DNA of 64,000 bases from Desulfobulbaceae bacterium (GTDB lineage: Bacteria > Desulfobacterota > Desulfobulbia > Desulfobulbales > Desulfurivibrionaceae), in the NCBI GenBank assembly GCA_004332195.1, contig SJBG01000002.1:124001-188000 (forward strand). Direction: 5' to 3'. The first letter of the stretch is position 1. Every line of letters starts with the position of its first letter. The notes under the pieces were generated by a model. That model was given only the letters and a program-made list of their open reading frames with translations. It made no database searches and was not told the origin of the DNA. The position numbers and the translations under genes were made by a program. This document shows, in pieces, positions 44,229 to 53,633 of this stretch.

Positions 44229-47200
44229 AATCGGACCCGCGCCTGTTTTTGTGCCTGTTTCTGATATTGTTTCCGCACCCGTTTCTGATACTGTTTCCGC
44301 GACCTGCCCCGCATTTGTGTAGTATCTTGCTTCGTGTCCCGCCCTGTGGTATTCCGCCCTACATCATCCTGGTCTGTAGTATCCTGACCCGTATCCCGCC
44401 CGGCAGCACCCTGTCTTGAACCTAAATGGTGAGCCGCTTTCGCCGTGACCTGTCTTGATCTGGCATCAAACTCCGTCAAATGGAAATTTATGCCTCCCGA
44501 CAACAGTTGACCGGTCTGCTGTTGCGAGCCGGCAACAAATTGCGGTTGTCGAGCCTTTAGCTCTTCCCACCAGGCCAGCAAAGTCCGGCGGCGCAAAAAG
44601 GAGGAGAAGAGTTCAAGCTCCAGATTGAAACCGGCTTTGGTGGGCTTGATCGTCCCGCTCAGTTCAAGTTGTTCCTGGGCGTTAAGGTTAAGGTTGAGAG
44701 CTGGTAATTGCCAGATATCTTCCTGCCCGACCAGATTCAGGGTGTTGATGGTGATAAAATGCTGACGATCATCATTATCGGGAAACCAGCGCCAATCTTC
44801 CAACAGCAGATGGCCGGAAAAAATCGGGACCAGGGGTTGTTCCTTGTGGGGCGCTGGTTCGGGCAATAAAAAACGGCCGTCACCACGCAAATCCCCCAGT
44901 TGCAGATGAATATTGGTTATATTAAAAAATCGCTCGATGGCGCTGGAACGCAATTCTCCGCGAAAATGGCCGCTGACCGGGGAAAAAGCAGGATCGGCGA
45001 GGGCTGCCTCCGGGGTTTTGAGCCGGGCCGGCCAACCTCGGTGTCCGCTAACCAGAGTCATGCTCAACTCGGCAATCCGCTCGACTGTTCGCTCGACGGT
45101 CTGCCGGCTTTCAACAACTTTCGCCGTAAGATCAAGGGTCTGTCCTCTGCGACCAATGACGGCGAATTCCAGCGTCAGCTCTGTTTGACCAGCCCCACGG
45201 CGCAAAGTTTCGTCCTGTTCAAACTGACCAGCATTGACGTACAGGCCTCCGGCCAGCTCAAATGATTGATCGTCCCACTGGAAAATCAAGGGCGCCAGCC
45301 CCATTGGGGCTTGGGGCACCAGGCTAGCCGGCAGCCAGTCTCGCTCCCGCAGCCAGGACTCACCTGCCCCCGTCAACTGGCCGGTCAAACCCACAGTTCC
45401 CTGCCAGTTGCCCAGTTGCTGATGTTCCAGGTTGCCGTCCAAGGTAAAAGCGCTGCCGACCAGTTCTCCCACTAGTCCCTGCAATTTAACACGCTTTTCA
45501 CTTATTTTAAGGCGACCACTGGGGCTAAAAACCGTGGTCGCCAGCAGTGGTGAAAACCAGTTGAGCCGGCGCACATCCACGGTCGCCGCGTAGCGCCAAT
45601 GCTCCGGGGCAAAAAGTTCGCCGGCGACCTGCCCTTGATTAATGGCCAGTTCCCCATCAATTGTCGTCAGAACCGACCCTAGAAATTCATCCAGGGCGGG
45701 ATAGCTGCTCAGATGCTGAAAAAGAACAGCGCTGTCTAAGTCCACTGCCACTTGTTCCAGGACAAAGGGGGCTTGTGGGCTCAATTCAATCCGACCAGCG
45801 GCCTGGTGGAGGCGCAGCGGTCCCGCTGTTACCTTTAGCTCACTCCACCTGACTTCCCTTTGATTGATCAGTCCGCTGCCCCGTTCCACCAGCAAGGGCC
45901 AAGGCAGACGATCATAAACGAATTTACCGTCAATTTGGTTAAGCGTAATCTCCACGGCATAATCCCGCCAACTATCGCCAATCACCAGATGTCCGGCGGC
46001 CTGTCCTTCCGCCTGGGAAAAACGAGCCAACTCTTCTTGAAAACTCTGGTGTTTGACTAGACCGGGCAGCACCTCCAGCAAGTCGCCAAAATCGACGTCC
46101 ATTGCCAGGTCAAGTTTTAGAACCGGATTAGCTTTGAGCAGCCCGACGCTGAAAGTGCCGTGAGATGCCCGGCTGCGTCCCAGAACGGCCGTGGCCTGAC
46201 GCAACCCTAAGACGCCGTTTTCAATCAGCAGTGAACCCGTAACCTCGGGCAAGTAGAGATCGAACATCGGCACCATTATTTCCGCCCGCTCGACTTCCAC
46301 CTCGACAACCATTTTTTTAGTTACGGTGGCGGCGTCCAACCACTCACTTGCCGACCCGGTAAAACGAAAAGCCGCTTGCGAGGCCTGGCCGCTGAGCACA
46401 ATATCTCCGATTTTTCTAGCCGTTTTGTCGGTGCCCAGCAAGCTCAACATGGCCGCCCGAATTTCGTTGACGGCCAAGTCGCGGCCATCAAGATCAACCT
46501 CCCAGTGAGGCTCATCGGTTGCCGTCGTCCGGCCAGATCGGGCGATCATGCCGCTGAGTCGGACCCCCGGCTCTTTGATTTCGAGATCCCGAACCTGCAA
46601 CTGCCAATCATCATGACGCCGGATCAACTTCAGATCAATCAGGCCACCGTCAAATTTAACTGTGTTAACCGTCCCGACAGTGGAAGCAGGTGAATCGGCG
46701 GTGAAAGCGGATGCATCGGCAGTTTTTGCCGGAGCCAGGAGAAAACTGGACAGCGCGCCAGCCAAGGTAGCGTCGATAAGCTCTCGGCCGACCCCATTCA
46801 CCGTCAGGTGCAGATTGGTCGTGCCTGGCAGGGGGGTTATCCGGCCAAACACCGGGGCTGAGACCAGTTCATACAGCCGCAACCCGTCGCCGATGGCCTG
46901 AAAGTGATAATCTCCAGCCAGATGGAGATTCCCACGCAAGCTTAAGCGATCGCCAAAGGAAGGGAGAACGCTTAAGTCCAGCTTAAGGCCGGTTGGACTT
47001 AGTTTGATTGCCGCGTCAAGGCCGTGAAAGCGCACGCCGGCAAATTGAATGCCATTGGGTCTAACCGTATCGTTAATTTCAATGGTTCCGCCGGTTATTT
47101 CAATGGCCCCCGTGAAGGCACGGGGAAAGATGGGCGGCGGCAAGGCAGGATCGTAACAGACGGACAGCTTGTCAAGGTCAATGAGCAGCCTCGGTTCCTT

Positions 47201-47521
47201 GAGCAGCACCCGGCCTGGTTCAAAGCTAAGGCGCAATAGCGTCCGCCAGCCGGGAAAAACATGAATCTCCGGCAAAACAGAAGCAAAACATGGCCGGGTA
47301 AATTCGGCTCCTCGCACCAGCAGATGGGGGGTCGGCAGCCAGGTGAACTCGACGCTGGTCAGACTAATCTCGCCGCCTAAGTGATAACTCAAGCGATTGG
47401 CGAGATTCTCCAGCACCCGGTCGGATTTAAACGCCTGGGGAACCAACAGGGCCAGCAGGGCCAGCAGGGCCAGCAGCGCCGCCAAAAGCGGTAATAGCAG
47501 AAATTTCCTTAGAGGTCGCAT
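44216..47521 (-). pseudogene. AsmA/YhdP-like envelope protein, N-terminal part (frameshifted)
   Basis: 1101 residues. The N-terminal membrane anchor is built on a nine-base repeat giving LLALLALLALLVP (47451-47485). Long beta-rich stretches follow with repeated SLTSVEFTWLPTPHLLVRG-type and LRGNLHLAGD-type units, as in large AsmA-like proteins that span the periplasm and are linked to lipid transport to the outer membrane. The last about 60 residues are an odd Thr/Asp/Gln then Lys/Gln/Arg-rich tail from a minisatellite, ending at 44216. In the neighbouring frame the same DNA reads Glu/Thr/Ser/Gly and joins the C-terminal domain, so the tail is probably a frameshift product. Confidence 0.78.
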
Positions 47522-47716
47522 CTTATCTATAATCTATATTAGGGGAACAATCTTTTCGACCCTTCTCCTGAAAGGTTTGTCCTAAGCCATTACACCGCTT
47601 ATTCCTAAATGATGCGATTTGCTGTTCTTTTATTTCTCCCATTTCTTCTATTCTTTTCTTTAAGAAACTCGAGTATAATCAAAAATTGGCGAAAAACACA
47701 GGCAAAAGGAAACAAA

Positions 47717-47989
47717 ATGGAAGTAGCCCGCAAACGCGAACCGGAAAAACGCCGCCAACCGCGGCAGAACATTACCCTGATCAAATGCCCTCATTGCGGC
47801 AATGACACCGATTTTGTGGAGGTGGCCGACAATGTGATTCTGACCACCAATTATCGCCAGAATCAGGACGGCAGCTTTACCCAGGAAAGTGATGATTCAC
47901 AGATAATGGGGGAAATCAGGCTGTATTGCAGCGAATGCAACGCCGATCTCTCCAACTTTCATCCCCGTTTTGTGGAAATGCTTTTTTAG
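47717..47989 (+). CDS. Small double zinc-ribbon protein, function unknown
   Basis: 90 residues from the ATG at 47717, which has AAGGAA upstream; the frame is open further back but that part is hydrophobic and non-conserved. A basic N-terminus (residues 3-18) precedes CPHC and, about 50 residues later, CSEC, which together can bind one zinc. Small zinc-ribbon proteins of this kind are common in Desulfobacterota genomes without known function; nucleic-acid or protein binding is possible. The sequence itself does not decide. Confidence 0.7.
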   Translation: MEVARKREPEKRRQPRQNITLIKCPHCGNDTDFVEVADNVILTTNYRQNQDGSFTQESDDSQIMGEIRLYCSECNADLSNFHPRFVEMLF

Positions 47990-48038
47990 CTTCAGGAGTC
48001 CTCAACGGGGGCGCTTGCTTTGGCCCGGAATGAAAGAT

Positions 48039-48179
48039 GGCTATCTTGAAAAATTAGCTATTTTGTTCGAGTTTACGGCACGTAAAAAAAATTACCGCAG
48101 GCATATAGTTGATATTCCGAGGATAATTTTTTGAGCATAACGCAGAAATCGGGCGAAAGAGCAATTTTTCAAGGTGGCC
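48039..48179. mobile_element. MITE-like hairpin element, copy 3
   Basis: 141 bp. It starts GGCTATCTTGAAAAATTAGC and ends GCAATTTTTCAAGGTGGCC. The flanks AGAT and AAAT match at three of four positions. It lies directly upstream of the FAD oxidoreductase gene, four bases before its GTG, and all five full copies in the window have the same orientation. Confidence 0.85.
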
Positions 48180-48183
48180 AAAT

Positions 48184-49863
48184 GTGCTTAATCAGGCCAC
48201 CATGACCCCACCCTCCGCCCCATGGCAAAGCTCCAGTCCGACTAGTAATGATCCAGTCCGTACCGGGCCGCGCCAAGCCATCATCATCGGAGCCGGCCCG
48301 GCCGGCCTGACCGCCGCCCTGGAGCTGTTACGTCGAACCGACGTGGTACCCCTGATCCTGGAGGCCTCACCCCATATCGGCGGAATTTCCCGCACCGAGA
48401 TTTACAAGGGCAATCGCATCGATATCGGTGGCCATCGTTTCTTTTCCCGTTCCCAACGGGTCATGGATTGGTGGCAAGAAATTATGCCCATTCAGGGGGT
48501 CCCAACCCGGGACGATCTAGCTTGGGGGCGAGATCTGACCGATTTGTTGGTTGCCGGCGGTCCCGACCCGGAACAAACTGATCGGGTAATGCTGTATCGT
48601 TCCCGACTTTCCCGAATCTTACATCATCGTCGTCTGCTTGATTATCCCCTGAGCGTGGGTCTGCCCCTGATCCAGGCCTTGGGCTTCAGGCGTCTGGTAT
48701 TGTTGGTGATCAGCTACCTGCGGGCCTACCTCTTTCCCATCCCCGAGGAAAAAAATCTGGAAGATTTTTTCATCAATCGTTTTGGTCGCCGCTTATATGC
48801 GACTTTTTTTAGGGATTATACCGAAAAGGTCTGGGGCGTGTCCTGTCAACAAATTCCGGCCCAGTGGGGCGCTCAGCGCATCAAAGGGCTTTCCATGGCC
48901 GGAGCGATGAAAAATGCCCTGCGTTCCCTGATATCAGAAAAACAAGCCCGTAATCAGGCATTGGCGGAAACCAGCTTGATTGCTCGTTTTCTCTACCCTA
49001 AGCTGGGTCCCGGCCAGCTATGGGAAGAAGTGGCCCGTCAAATCAAAGCTCGAGGGGGAACCATCCTGACCGAACACCAGGTGGTGGGTCTCAGCAACTC
49101 TGAGGAGCGTATCAATGCGGTGCGAGTTCGGGCGGCACGAACCCGGGACCGTAAAAGAGAGAGGGAGTTTTCTCTAAACGCCGATTTCTTTTTTTCCACC
49201 ATGGCAGTCCGCGACCTGATCACCGCCATGGAGCAAGTTCCAGCCGGCATCCGTCAACTGGCTTCCGGTCTGCTTTACCGGGACTTTCTCACCGTCGGAT
49301 TGTTGCTCAAAAAAATGACCGGCGACCTTATTCCCACCCAGTTAAGGCAGGCGAAAGCCCGGTTTAATGGCCTGTTGCCAGATAACTGGATTTACATCCA
49401 GGAAAATGATGTCCGCCTAGGCAGGTTGCAGATTTTCAATAACTGGAGCCCGTTTATGGTGCAGGATCCAGCCACGATCTGGGTTGGCCTGGAGTATTTC
49501 TGTAACGAAAACGACGATCTTTGGAACATGGATGACCAGGCCCTGCGCCGCCTGGGCATCGCCGAGCTGGCATCTCTGGGCCTGATCGCCCCGGACGACG
49601 TCCTGGACGGGGTGGTGATTCGTCAACCCAAAGCCTATCCCGCTTATTTCGGCAGCCACCATCGTTTCGCCGAAATCCGGAACTACACTGATAGTCTGGA
49701 AAATCTTTTTCTCATTGGTCGCAACGGTATGCATCGCTACAACAACATGGATCACTCGATGCTGAGCGCCATGGCCGCGGTATCGGCGGTAGCCGGTGGC
49801 GACCACGCTAAAGACGCAATCTGGGCGACAAATAGCGATGACGATTACCACGAGGGGAGCTGA
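48184..49863 (+). CDS. NAD(P)/FAD-dependent oxidoreductase, UDP-galactopyranose mutase-like
   Basis: 559 residues from a GTG at 48184; an ATG at 48202 is equally possible. The N-terminal FAD motif [16 protein letters not shown] and the second flavin segment [10 protein letters not shown] place it in the amine-oxidase/UDP-galactopyranose-mutase-like flavoprotein group. The C-terminal [17 protein letters not shown] is a typical flavin-contact end. Relatives of this type are found in polysaccharide and glycolipid gene sets. The gene that follows, 32 bases on, is a membrane glycosyltransferase, so a role in surface sugar modification is likely, but the substrate is unknown. Confidence 0.82.
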   Translation: MLNQATMTPPSAPWQSSSPTSNDPVRTGPRQAIIIGAGPAGLTAALELLRRTDVVPLILEASPHIGGISRTEIYKGNRIDIGGHRFFSRSQRVMDWWQEIMPIQGVPTRDDLAWGRDLTDLLVAGGPDPEQTDRVMLYRSRLSRILHHRRLLDYPLSVGLPLIQALGFRRLVLLVISYLRAYLFPIPEEKNLEDFFINRFGRRLYATFFRDYTEKVWGVSCQQIPAQWGAQRIKGLSMAGAMKNALRSLISEKQARNQALAETSLIARFLYPKLGPGQLWEEVARQIKARGGTILTEHQVVGLSNSEERINAVRVRAARTRDRKREREFSLNADFFFSTMAVRDLITAMEQVPAGIRQLASGLLYRDFLTVGLLLKKMTGDLIPTQLRQAKARFNGLLPDNWIYIQENDVRLGRLQIFNNWSPFMVQDPATIWVGLEYFCNENDDLWNMDDQALRRLGIAELASLGLIAPDDVLDGVVIRQPKAYPAYFGSHHRFAEIRNYTDSLENLFLIGRNGMHRYNNMDHSMLSAMAAVSAVAGGDHAKDAIWATNSDDDYHEGS

Positions 49864-49895
49864 AATATGATATTTACTACGGGGGAAGCTGAAAC

Positions 49896-51794
49896 TTGAA
49901 CTATGCGCTAACCCTCCGGCGTCATCCGACCCCGTGGCACCTGTTGATCGCCGCCCTCTCCCTGAGCTTCCCCATTCTGCTTTACCGGGCCCGCCATCTG
50001 GATGACAACAGTCTCACCAGTTGGCAATGGGTTTTTATCGGCGCCGACCCTTGGCAACTCTGGCTGGCGCTGCTTGTGCTGAGTCCGTTTTTCTGGCTGC
50101 TGGCCATAACTCCCAACCGACGACTGGGTGGGGATAAGCGGCCGGGATTGGCCACCGAACTTACCCTTGCCCCCCCGCGCCAGCCCGGACCCAAAATCGG
50201 CGTTGGGCCATTAACCCGATTCCTTAAGCACCTTAGCTCCCGCACCTGGGCCAGCCCGCACCGGCATCGACTGGGCCCGCCATTGGCGGCCTTTCTGGCC
50301 TGTCTGCTCTTTCTTGACACCCCGGAAGTAATTGTCGATGCCGCCCGTTACTTCGTCCAAGCCAAAAGCTTGAGCGAGTACGGGCTGCCCTTTTTTTTTC
50401 GCCAATGGGGCATCGAGATCTTCGCCTGGACCGACCTGCCGTTGATCCCCATGCTCTATGGCCTGCTTTTCAGTTTGTTTGGCGAAAGTCGGTTGGCCGT
50501 CCAATTACTCAATGCCCTGTTCCTGGCCCTGAGCACCATGCTGATTGCTCAACTGGGTCGAGATTTGTGGGATGAGGAGACCGGGCAGGCGGCAGCCTGG
50601 CTGTTACTTGGTATTCCTTACATTTACAGTCAAACCCCCCTGATAATGGTTGACATTGGCACCATGTTTTTCCTCACCCTGGCTCTGGCCGGTTTCCACC
50701 GGGCCCTGACCAGAGGCGGCGGCTATATCGCCCTGACGGCCCTGGCCGTGGTCGCCGTTTTGTTGAGCAAGTATTCAGCCTGGTTGTTGCTAAGTGGCTT
50801 GTTGCCAATTTTTTGCTACTCCCTGGGGGCGGATCGGCGAACTTGGCAAATCCGGCAAACCTGGCGTCAGGTTATAGCCAGGGCTGCCCTGGCCTTGCTC
50901 CCCGCCCTGATCGTTTCGTCCTGGCTGTTTTGGGAGTACCGTACGGTGATGGCTGAACAGATCACGCTGTTGCTGGAGTTCCAACGCCCCGCCCTGATCA
51001 CCGGCTTTCGCGAGAGCCTGGTTTCCACCTTTTTCTTCCAGATTCATCCACTAGTGACCGCAGCGCTACTATATTCACTATATCGGGCCATTAAGCGCCG
51101 AGATCTCCGCTATCTGCTGGTGGCTTGGCTGGTCGTGCTGTTGCTGGTCATTTTGGGAATTGAGCGCATTCGTTATTCCGTGCCGATTTTTCCCTTGTTG
51201 GCTTTGCTGGCTGGCTACGGCCTGCGGGACCTGGTTGACTCCGGACTGCGTCGCCACCTGTTGCTGGTTATCGTCGGATCATCCCTGCTCTTGGCCAAGG
51301 GAGCTTTTCTTCCTTTTCTTCAGGGGTTCGCTGAGCGTAATATTCAGGAGGCCGGACACCTGCTTGACACCCTTGGAGCAAAACAGGCAACGATCGTGGT
51401 GGCAGCCGAAGCCGAAGAGGTGCTTGACCCCAGAATTATCATTCCCATGCTTGATCTCTTTACCTCGACCAAACTACTTGCTCAACCTGAGCTGAAGGAG
51501 CCTGAACCGCCGCCCTGGGCAGCAAAATCCCCGTTGCGCTTTAGCTGGGAAATGCCGTTGCCGCCGTTTTACTTCACCACTGATCTGGATCAACCCCAGC
51601 CAGAAATCCTGGTCCTGATTAAAGGCAGTCCAGCCGCCGTATTGCCCCCTGAACTAAGCTTTAAATTGCAAAATTTTCATAAATTAAAACATTTCACAAC
51701 GAGCAACAGCATTTTTCAACACGACCCCCGGGTGATGATTTACATTTTGGTCGCAGAAGCCCCCGGCCCTAATCTTGGTCTTGCAGATAAATAA
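49896..51794 (+). CDS. ArnT/PMT-like membrane glycosyltransferase (GT39 type)
   Basis: 632 residues from a TTG preceded by GGGGGAAG. At least ten hydrophobic segments are visible, and the first large loop contains DTPEVIVDAARYFVQAKSL, in the place where GT-C enzymes carry catalytic acidic residues, and GIEIFAWTDLPLIPMLYGLL. The architecture (N-terminal multipass region, C-terminal periplasmic domain) fits dolichyl- or undecaprenyl-phosphate-sugar dependent transferases. It probably works with the flavoprotein encoded upstream. Its last 26 bases overlap the end of birA on the other strand. Confidence 0.8.
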   Translation: MNYALTLRRHPTPWHLLIAALSLSFPILLYRARHLDDNSLTSWQWVFIGADPWQLWLALLVLSPFFWLLAITPNRRLGGDKRPGLATELTLAPPRQPGPKIGVGPLTRFLKHLSSRTWASPHRHRLGPPLAAFLACLLFLDTPEVIVDAARYFVQAKSLSEYGLPFFFRQWGIEIFAWTDLPLIPMLYGLLFSLFGESRLAVQLLNALFLALSTMLIAQLGRDLWDEETGQAAAWLLLGIPYIYSQTPLIMVDIGTMFFLTLALAGFHRALTRGGGYIALTALAVVAVLLSKYSAWLLLSGLLPIFCYSLGADRRTWQIRQTWRQVIARAALALLPALIVSSWLFWEYRTVMAEQITLLLEFQRPALITGFRESLVSTFFFQIHPLVTAALLYSLYRAIKRRDLRYLLVAWLVVLLLVILGIERIRYSVPIFPLLALLAGYGLRDLVDSGLRRHLLLVIVGSSLLLAKGAFLPFLQGFAERNIQEAGHLLDTLGAKQATIVVAAEAEEVLDPRIIIPMLDLFTSTKLLAQPELKEPEPPPWAAKSPLRFSWEMPLPPFYFTTDLDQPQPEILVLIKGSPAAVLPPELSFKLQNFHKLKHFTTSNSIFQHDPRVMIYILVAEAPGPNLGLADK

Positions 51795-52845
51795 TTTCCC
51801 CGGCGTATTCGGTTGTGCGGATTGAGCTGTGCAACTGGCGCAAGACCAGGCCGCCATAGTGATCGATATCGTCTACCACCGCTTCGTACTGGGGGGAGCG
51901 CTGGACATCGAAACCGAACAGCACCCGGCGACCGATGGTGTCGCTGAGGTCGCGCCAGGCACGAAGCAGGGGGTGATAAGCCGGGGGTTCGCCGCTGTCG
52001 CCTTCCTCGGCCAATTGCCGGTCCTCCACGTAATGAAGCAGGCCGATATTCCAGCGCAACTTGGTTAACAGACGGGCCGTCAGCTCGTTAAGATCCGTAC
52101 TTCGGCCAAGAACATCTTTCATCGCTAACGCCAGATCGGCCAGCTCCGGAGGAAACCGGTCGTTGTTGACGTTGATGCCGATCCCAATCAGGACATACTC
52201 CTCCCGTCCGGTTGCGCCCCCGACCGACCCCCCGGTTGAACTTGCGACTGCGCTCCCGACTGCAATCCCAGTCCCCCCCTCGGCTGTGCCCCCAGGCGGA
52301 CCCCAAACTGAACCCCAAGCGGTTTCAGTCAGCACCCCGGCTATTTTACGACTATCGACCAGGACATCGTTGACCCACTTGACTTTGGCGTCAATGCCGA
52401 ATGAGCGCAGGGTTTCGGCGCAAGCCACTCCCGCGGCCAAGGGATAAAAGCGACCATGCTGGGGCAGCAGGGTGTTGACCAGCACCAAGGTCAACCAGAG
52501 GCCGCCGGTCGGGGCATGCCAGTCGCGGGCAAAGCGGCCCCGACCGGCGGCCAATTCCCGGGCGATCAGGACCTTGCCGCTGGGGAACGAGCGACCGGCG
52601 GCCTCTTCGGCTCGAATCAACTGCCGGGCGTGGTCCATGCAACGGTTGTGCCGCGGAAAAATTTCAATCTCGTTGCCAACCACCGCCCCATAGGCGAGAA
52701 TTTCCGCCACCGCTTCAGCGGAAAAATCTCGCAAGCGCCGGCTCGCCTCAGCATCGGCTGTCCGCTGCAGCAACGGGCGCAAGATCGCGCTCCCACCCCC
52801 ATCACTCCCGCTACCCCAACCACTTTCCCCCATCACTTCCCTCAT
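51769..52845 (-). CDS. birA: Biotin-protein ligase (BirA), without repressor domain
   Basis: 358 residues from the ATG at 52845, which has GAGGA five bases upstream; the frame is open further back into a repeat. It attaches biotin to the carrier protein. Visible are the biotinyl-adenylate loop LAAGRGRFARDWHAPTGGLW, KWVNDVLVDSRKIAGVLTE and IGIGINVNND. No N-terminal helix-turn-helix is seen. A Gly/Ser/Thr/Ala-rich insert of about 40 residues (TAWGSVWGPPGGTAEGGTG onward, 52190-52320) splits the catalytic domain between conserved strands. It closes the minus-strand carboxylase cluster, so its substrate is probably the carrier encoded next to it. Confidence 0.9.
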   Translation of the reverse strand: MREVMGESGWGSGSDGGGSAILRPLLQRTADAEASRRLRDFSAEAVAEILAYGAVVGNEIEIFPRHNRCMDHARQLIRAEEAAGRSFPSGKVLIARELAAGRGRFARDWHAPTGGLWLTLVLVNTLLPQHGRFYPLAAGVACAETLRSFGIDAKVKWVNDVLVDSRKIAGVLTETAWGSVWGPPGGTAEGGTGIAVGSAVASSTGGSVGGATGREEYVLIGIGINVNNDRFPPELADLALAMKDVLGRSTDLNELTARLLTKLRWNIGLLHYVEDRQLAEEGDSGEPPAYHPLLRAWRDLSDTIGRRVLFGFDVQRSPQYEAVVDDIDHYGGLVLRQLHSSIRTTEYAGEIIYLQDQD

Positions 52846-52880
52846 TATTTCCTCATCACTCCTCCATAAGTAACCGCCCG

Positions 52881-52970
52881 CCAGAGCTGTTAAATTTAGC
52901 GAAATTACGTAGCACACTATGCTTTAAAGCCCCAAATGAACCAAGCTGAGGCGCTGGTGATCTTTTACTC
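52881..52970. repeat. Hairpin repeat family B, reverse-orientation copy
   Basis: Read on the minus strand it runs GTAAAAGATCACCAGCGCCT, then CAGCTTGGTTCATTTGG, then GCATAGTGTGCTACG, then the TTTCGCTAAATTTAA motif, paralleling the 42490 copy with its leader moved to the other side. Its outer end overlaps the stop codon of the carrier-protein gene (52965-52967). Confidence 0.7.
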
Positions 52971-53615
52971 CCAATCGGCTTTGACCCGAGTGATGATTCG
53001 TTCAATTAGATGAAGCCTCTCCTGGGGGCAGATCCCCAGGAGAGGCTCCCCCTGCTCAACACTGAGGCCGGGCTTGAAGTAGACAGAATGGATGATCCCC
53101 GGCTCGCCATCATAATAGACAGGGGTGTCGCGTTTCATTAAAGACATGGTCAGAACTTCATCACCCGGCTTGATGGCCACCACCTGTTGACCTTGTTTGT
53201 CAATCCTGCTCTGCAAATCCGCCGCAAAAAAATACCTGGCCTTCTCCGGGGCCTTATAGGTGGTCAGAACCTGCCGCAGAATATGCTCGATTATTTCCTT
53301 CTTTTTGAGGGGGTACTTAATGGTAAGAACATGCTCGCCAGCCTCGACAAAGCTCCCTTCGAGGTCGGCGTGAACCAGATCCACCCGGCCGTTGGTGAGC
53401 GCGGTAATTCGCTTGAGATTACGCTCACGCTCCAACTCGTAGAGCAGTGTTCCGGGGATATGATTAAATTTACCCGAAACTCCCTGCACCATCTCCCCTT
53501 TGCGGACCTTGCAGCGAATCCGACCGGTGTGGGTGGTGTGCACCGCCAGGTAATCAAAAGGATCGGCCCGGTAGCGGTTCAATATGGTATCAAAATCAAT
53601 ATCTTGTTCAAGCAT
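52965..53615 (-). CDS. Biotin/lipoyl-carrier-like subunit of the carboxylase, atypical attachment motif
   Basis: 216 residues. The C-terminal 75 residues fit a biotinyl-lipoyl barrel: VVAIKPGDEVLTMSLMKRD, then GEPGIIHSVYFKPGLSVEQG and EPLLGI. The usual AMKM loop reads LMKR here, so the lysine is kept but both flanking positions differ. An N-terminal barrel-like segment (YLAVHTTHTGRIRCKVRKGE) and a middle NGRVDLVHADLEGSFVEAGE stretch look like two more degenerate sandwich domains. It lies 19 bases after the carboxyltransferase gene and before birA, which supports a carrier role. Whether it is biotinylated is not certain. Confidence 0.72.
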   Translation of the reverse strand: MLEQDIDFDTILNRYRADPFDYLAVHTTHTGRIRCKVRKGEMVQGVSGKFNHIPGTLLYELERERNLKRITALTNGRVDLVHADLEGSFVEAGEHVLTIKYPLKKKEIIEHILRQVLTTYKAPEKARYFFAADLQSRIDKQGQQVVAIKPGDEVLTMSLMKRDTPVYYDGEPGIIHSVYFKPGLSVEQGEPLLGICPQERLHLIERIITRVKADWE

Positions 53616-53633
53616 AACCGTACCCTTGATCCG

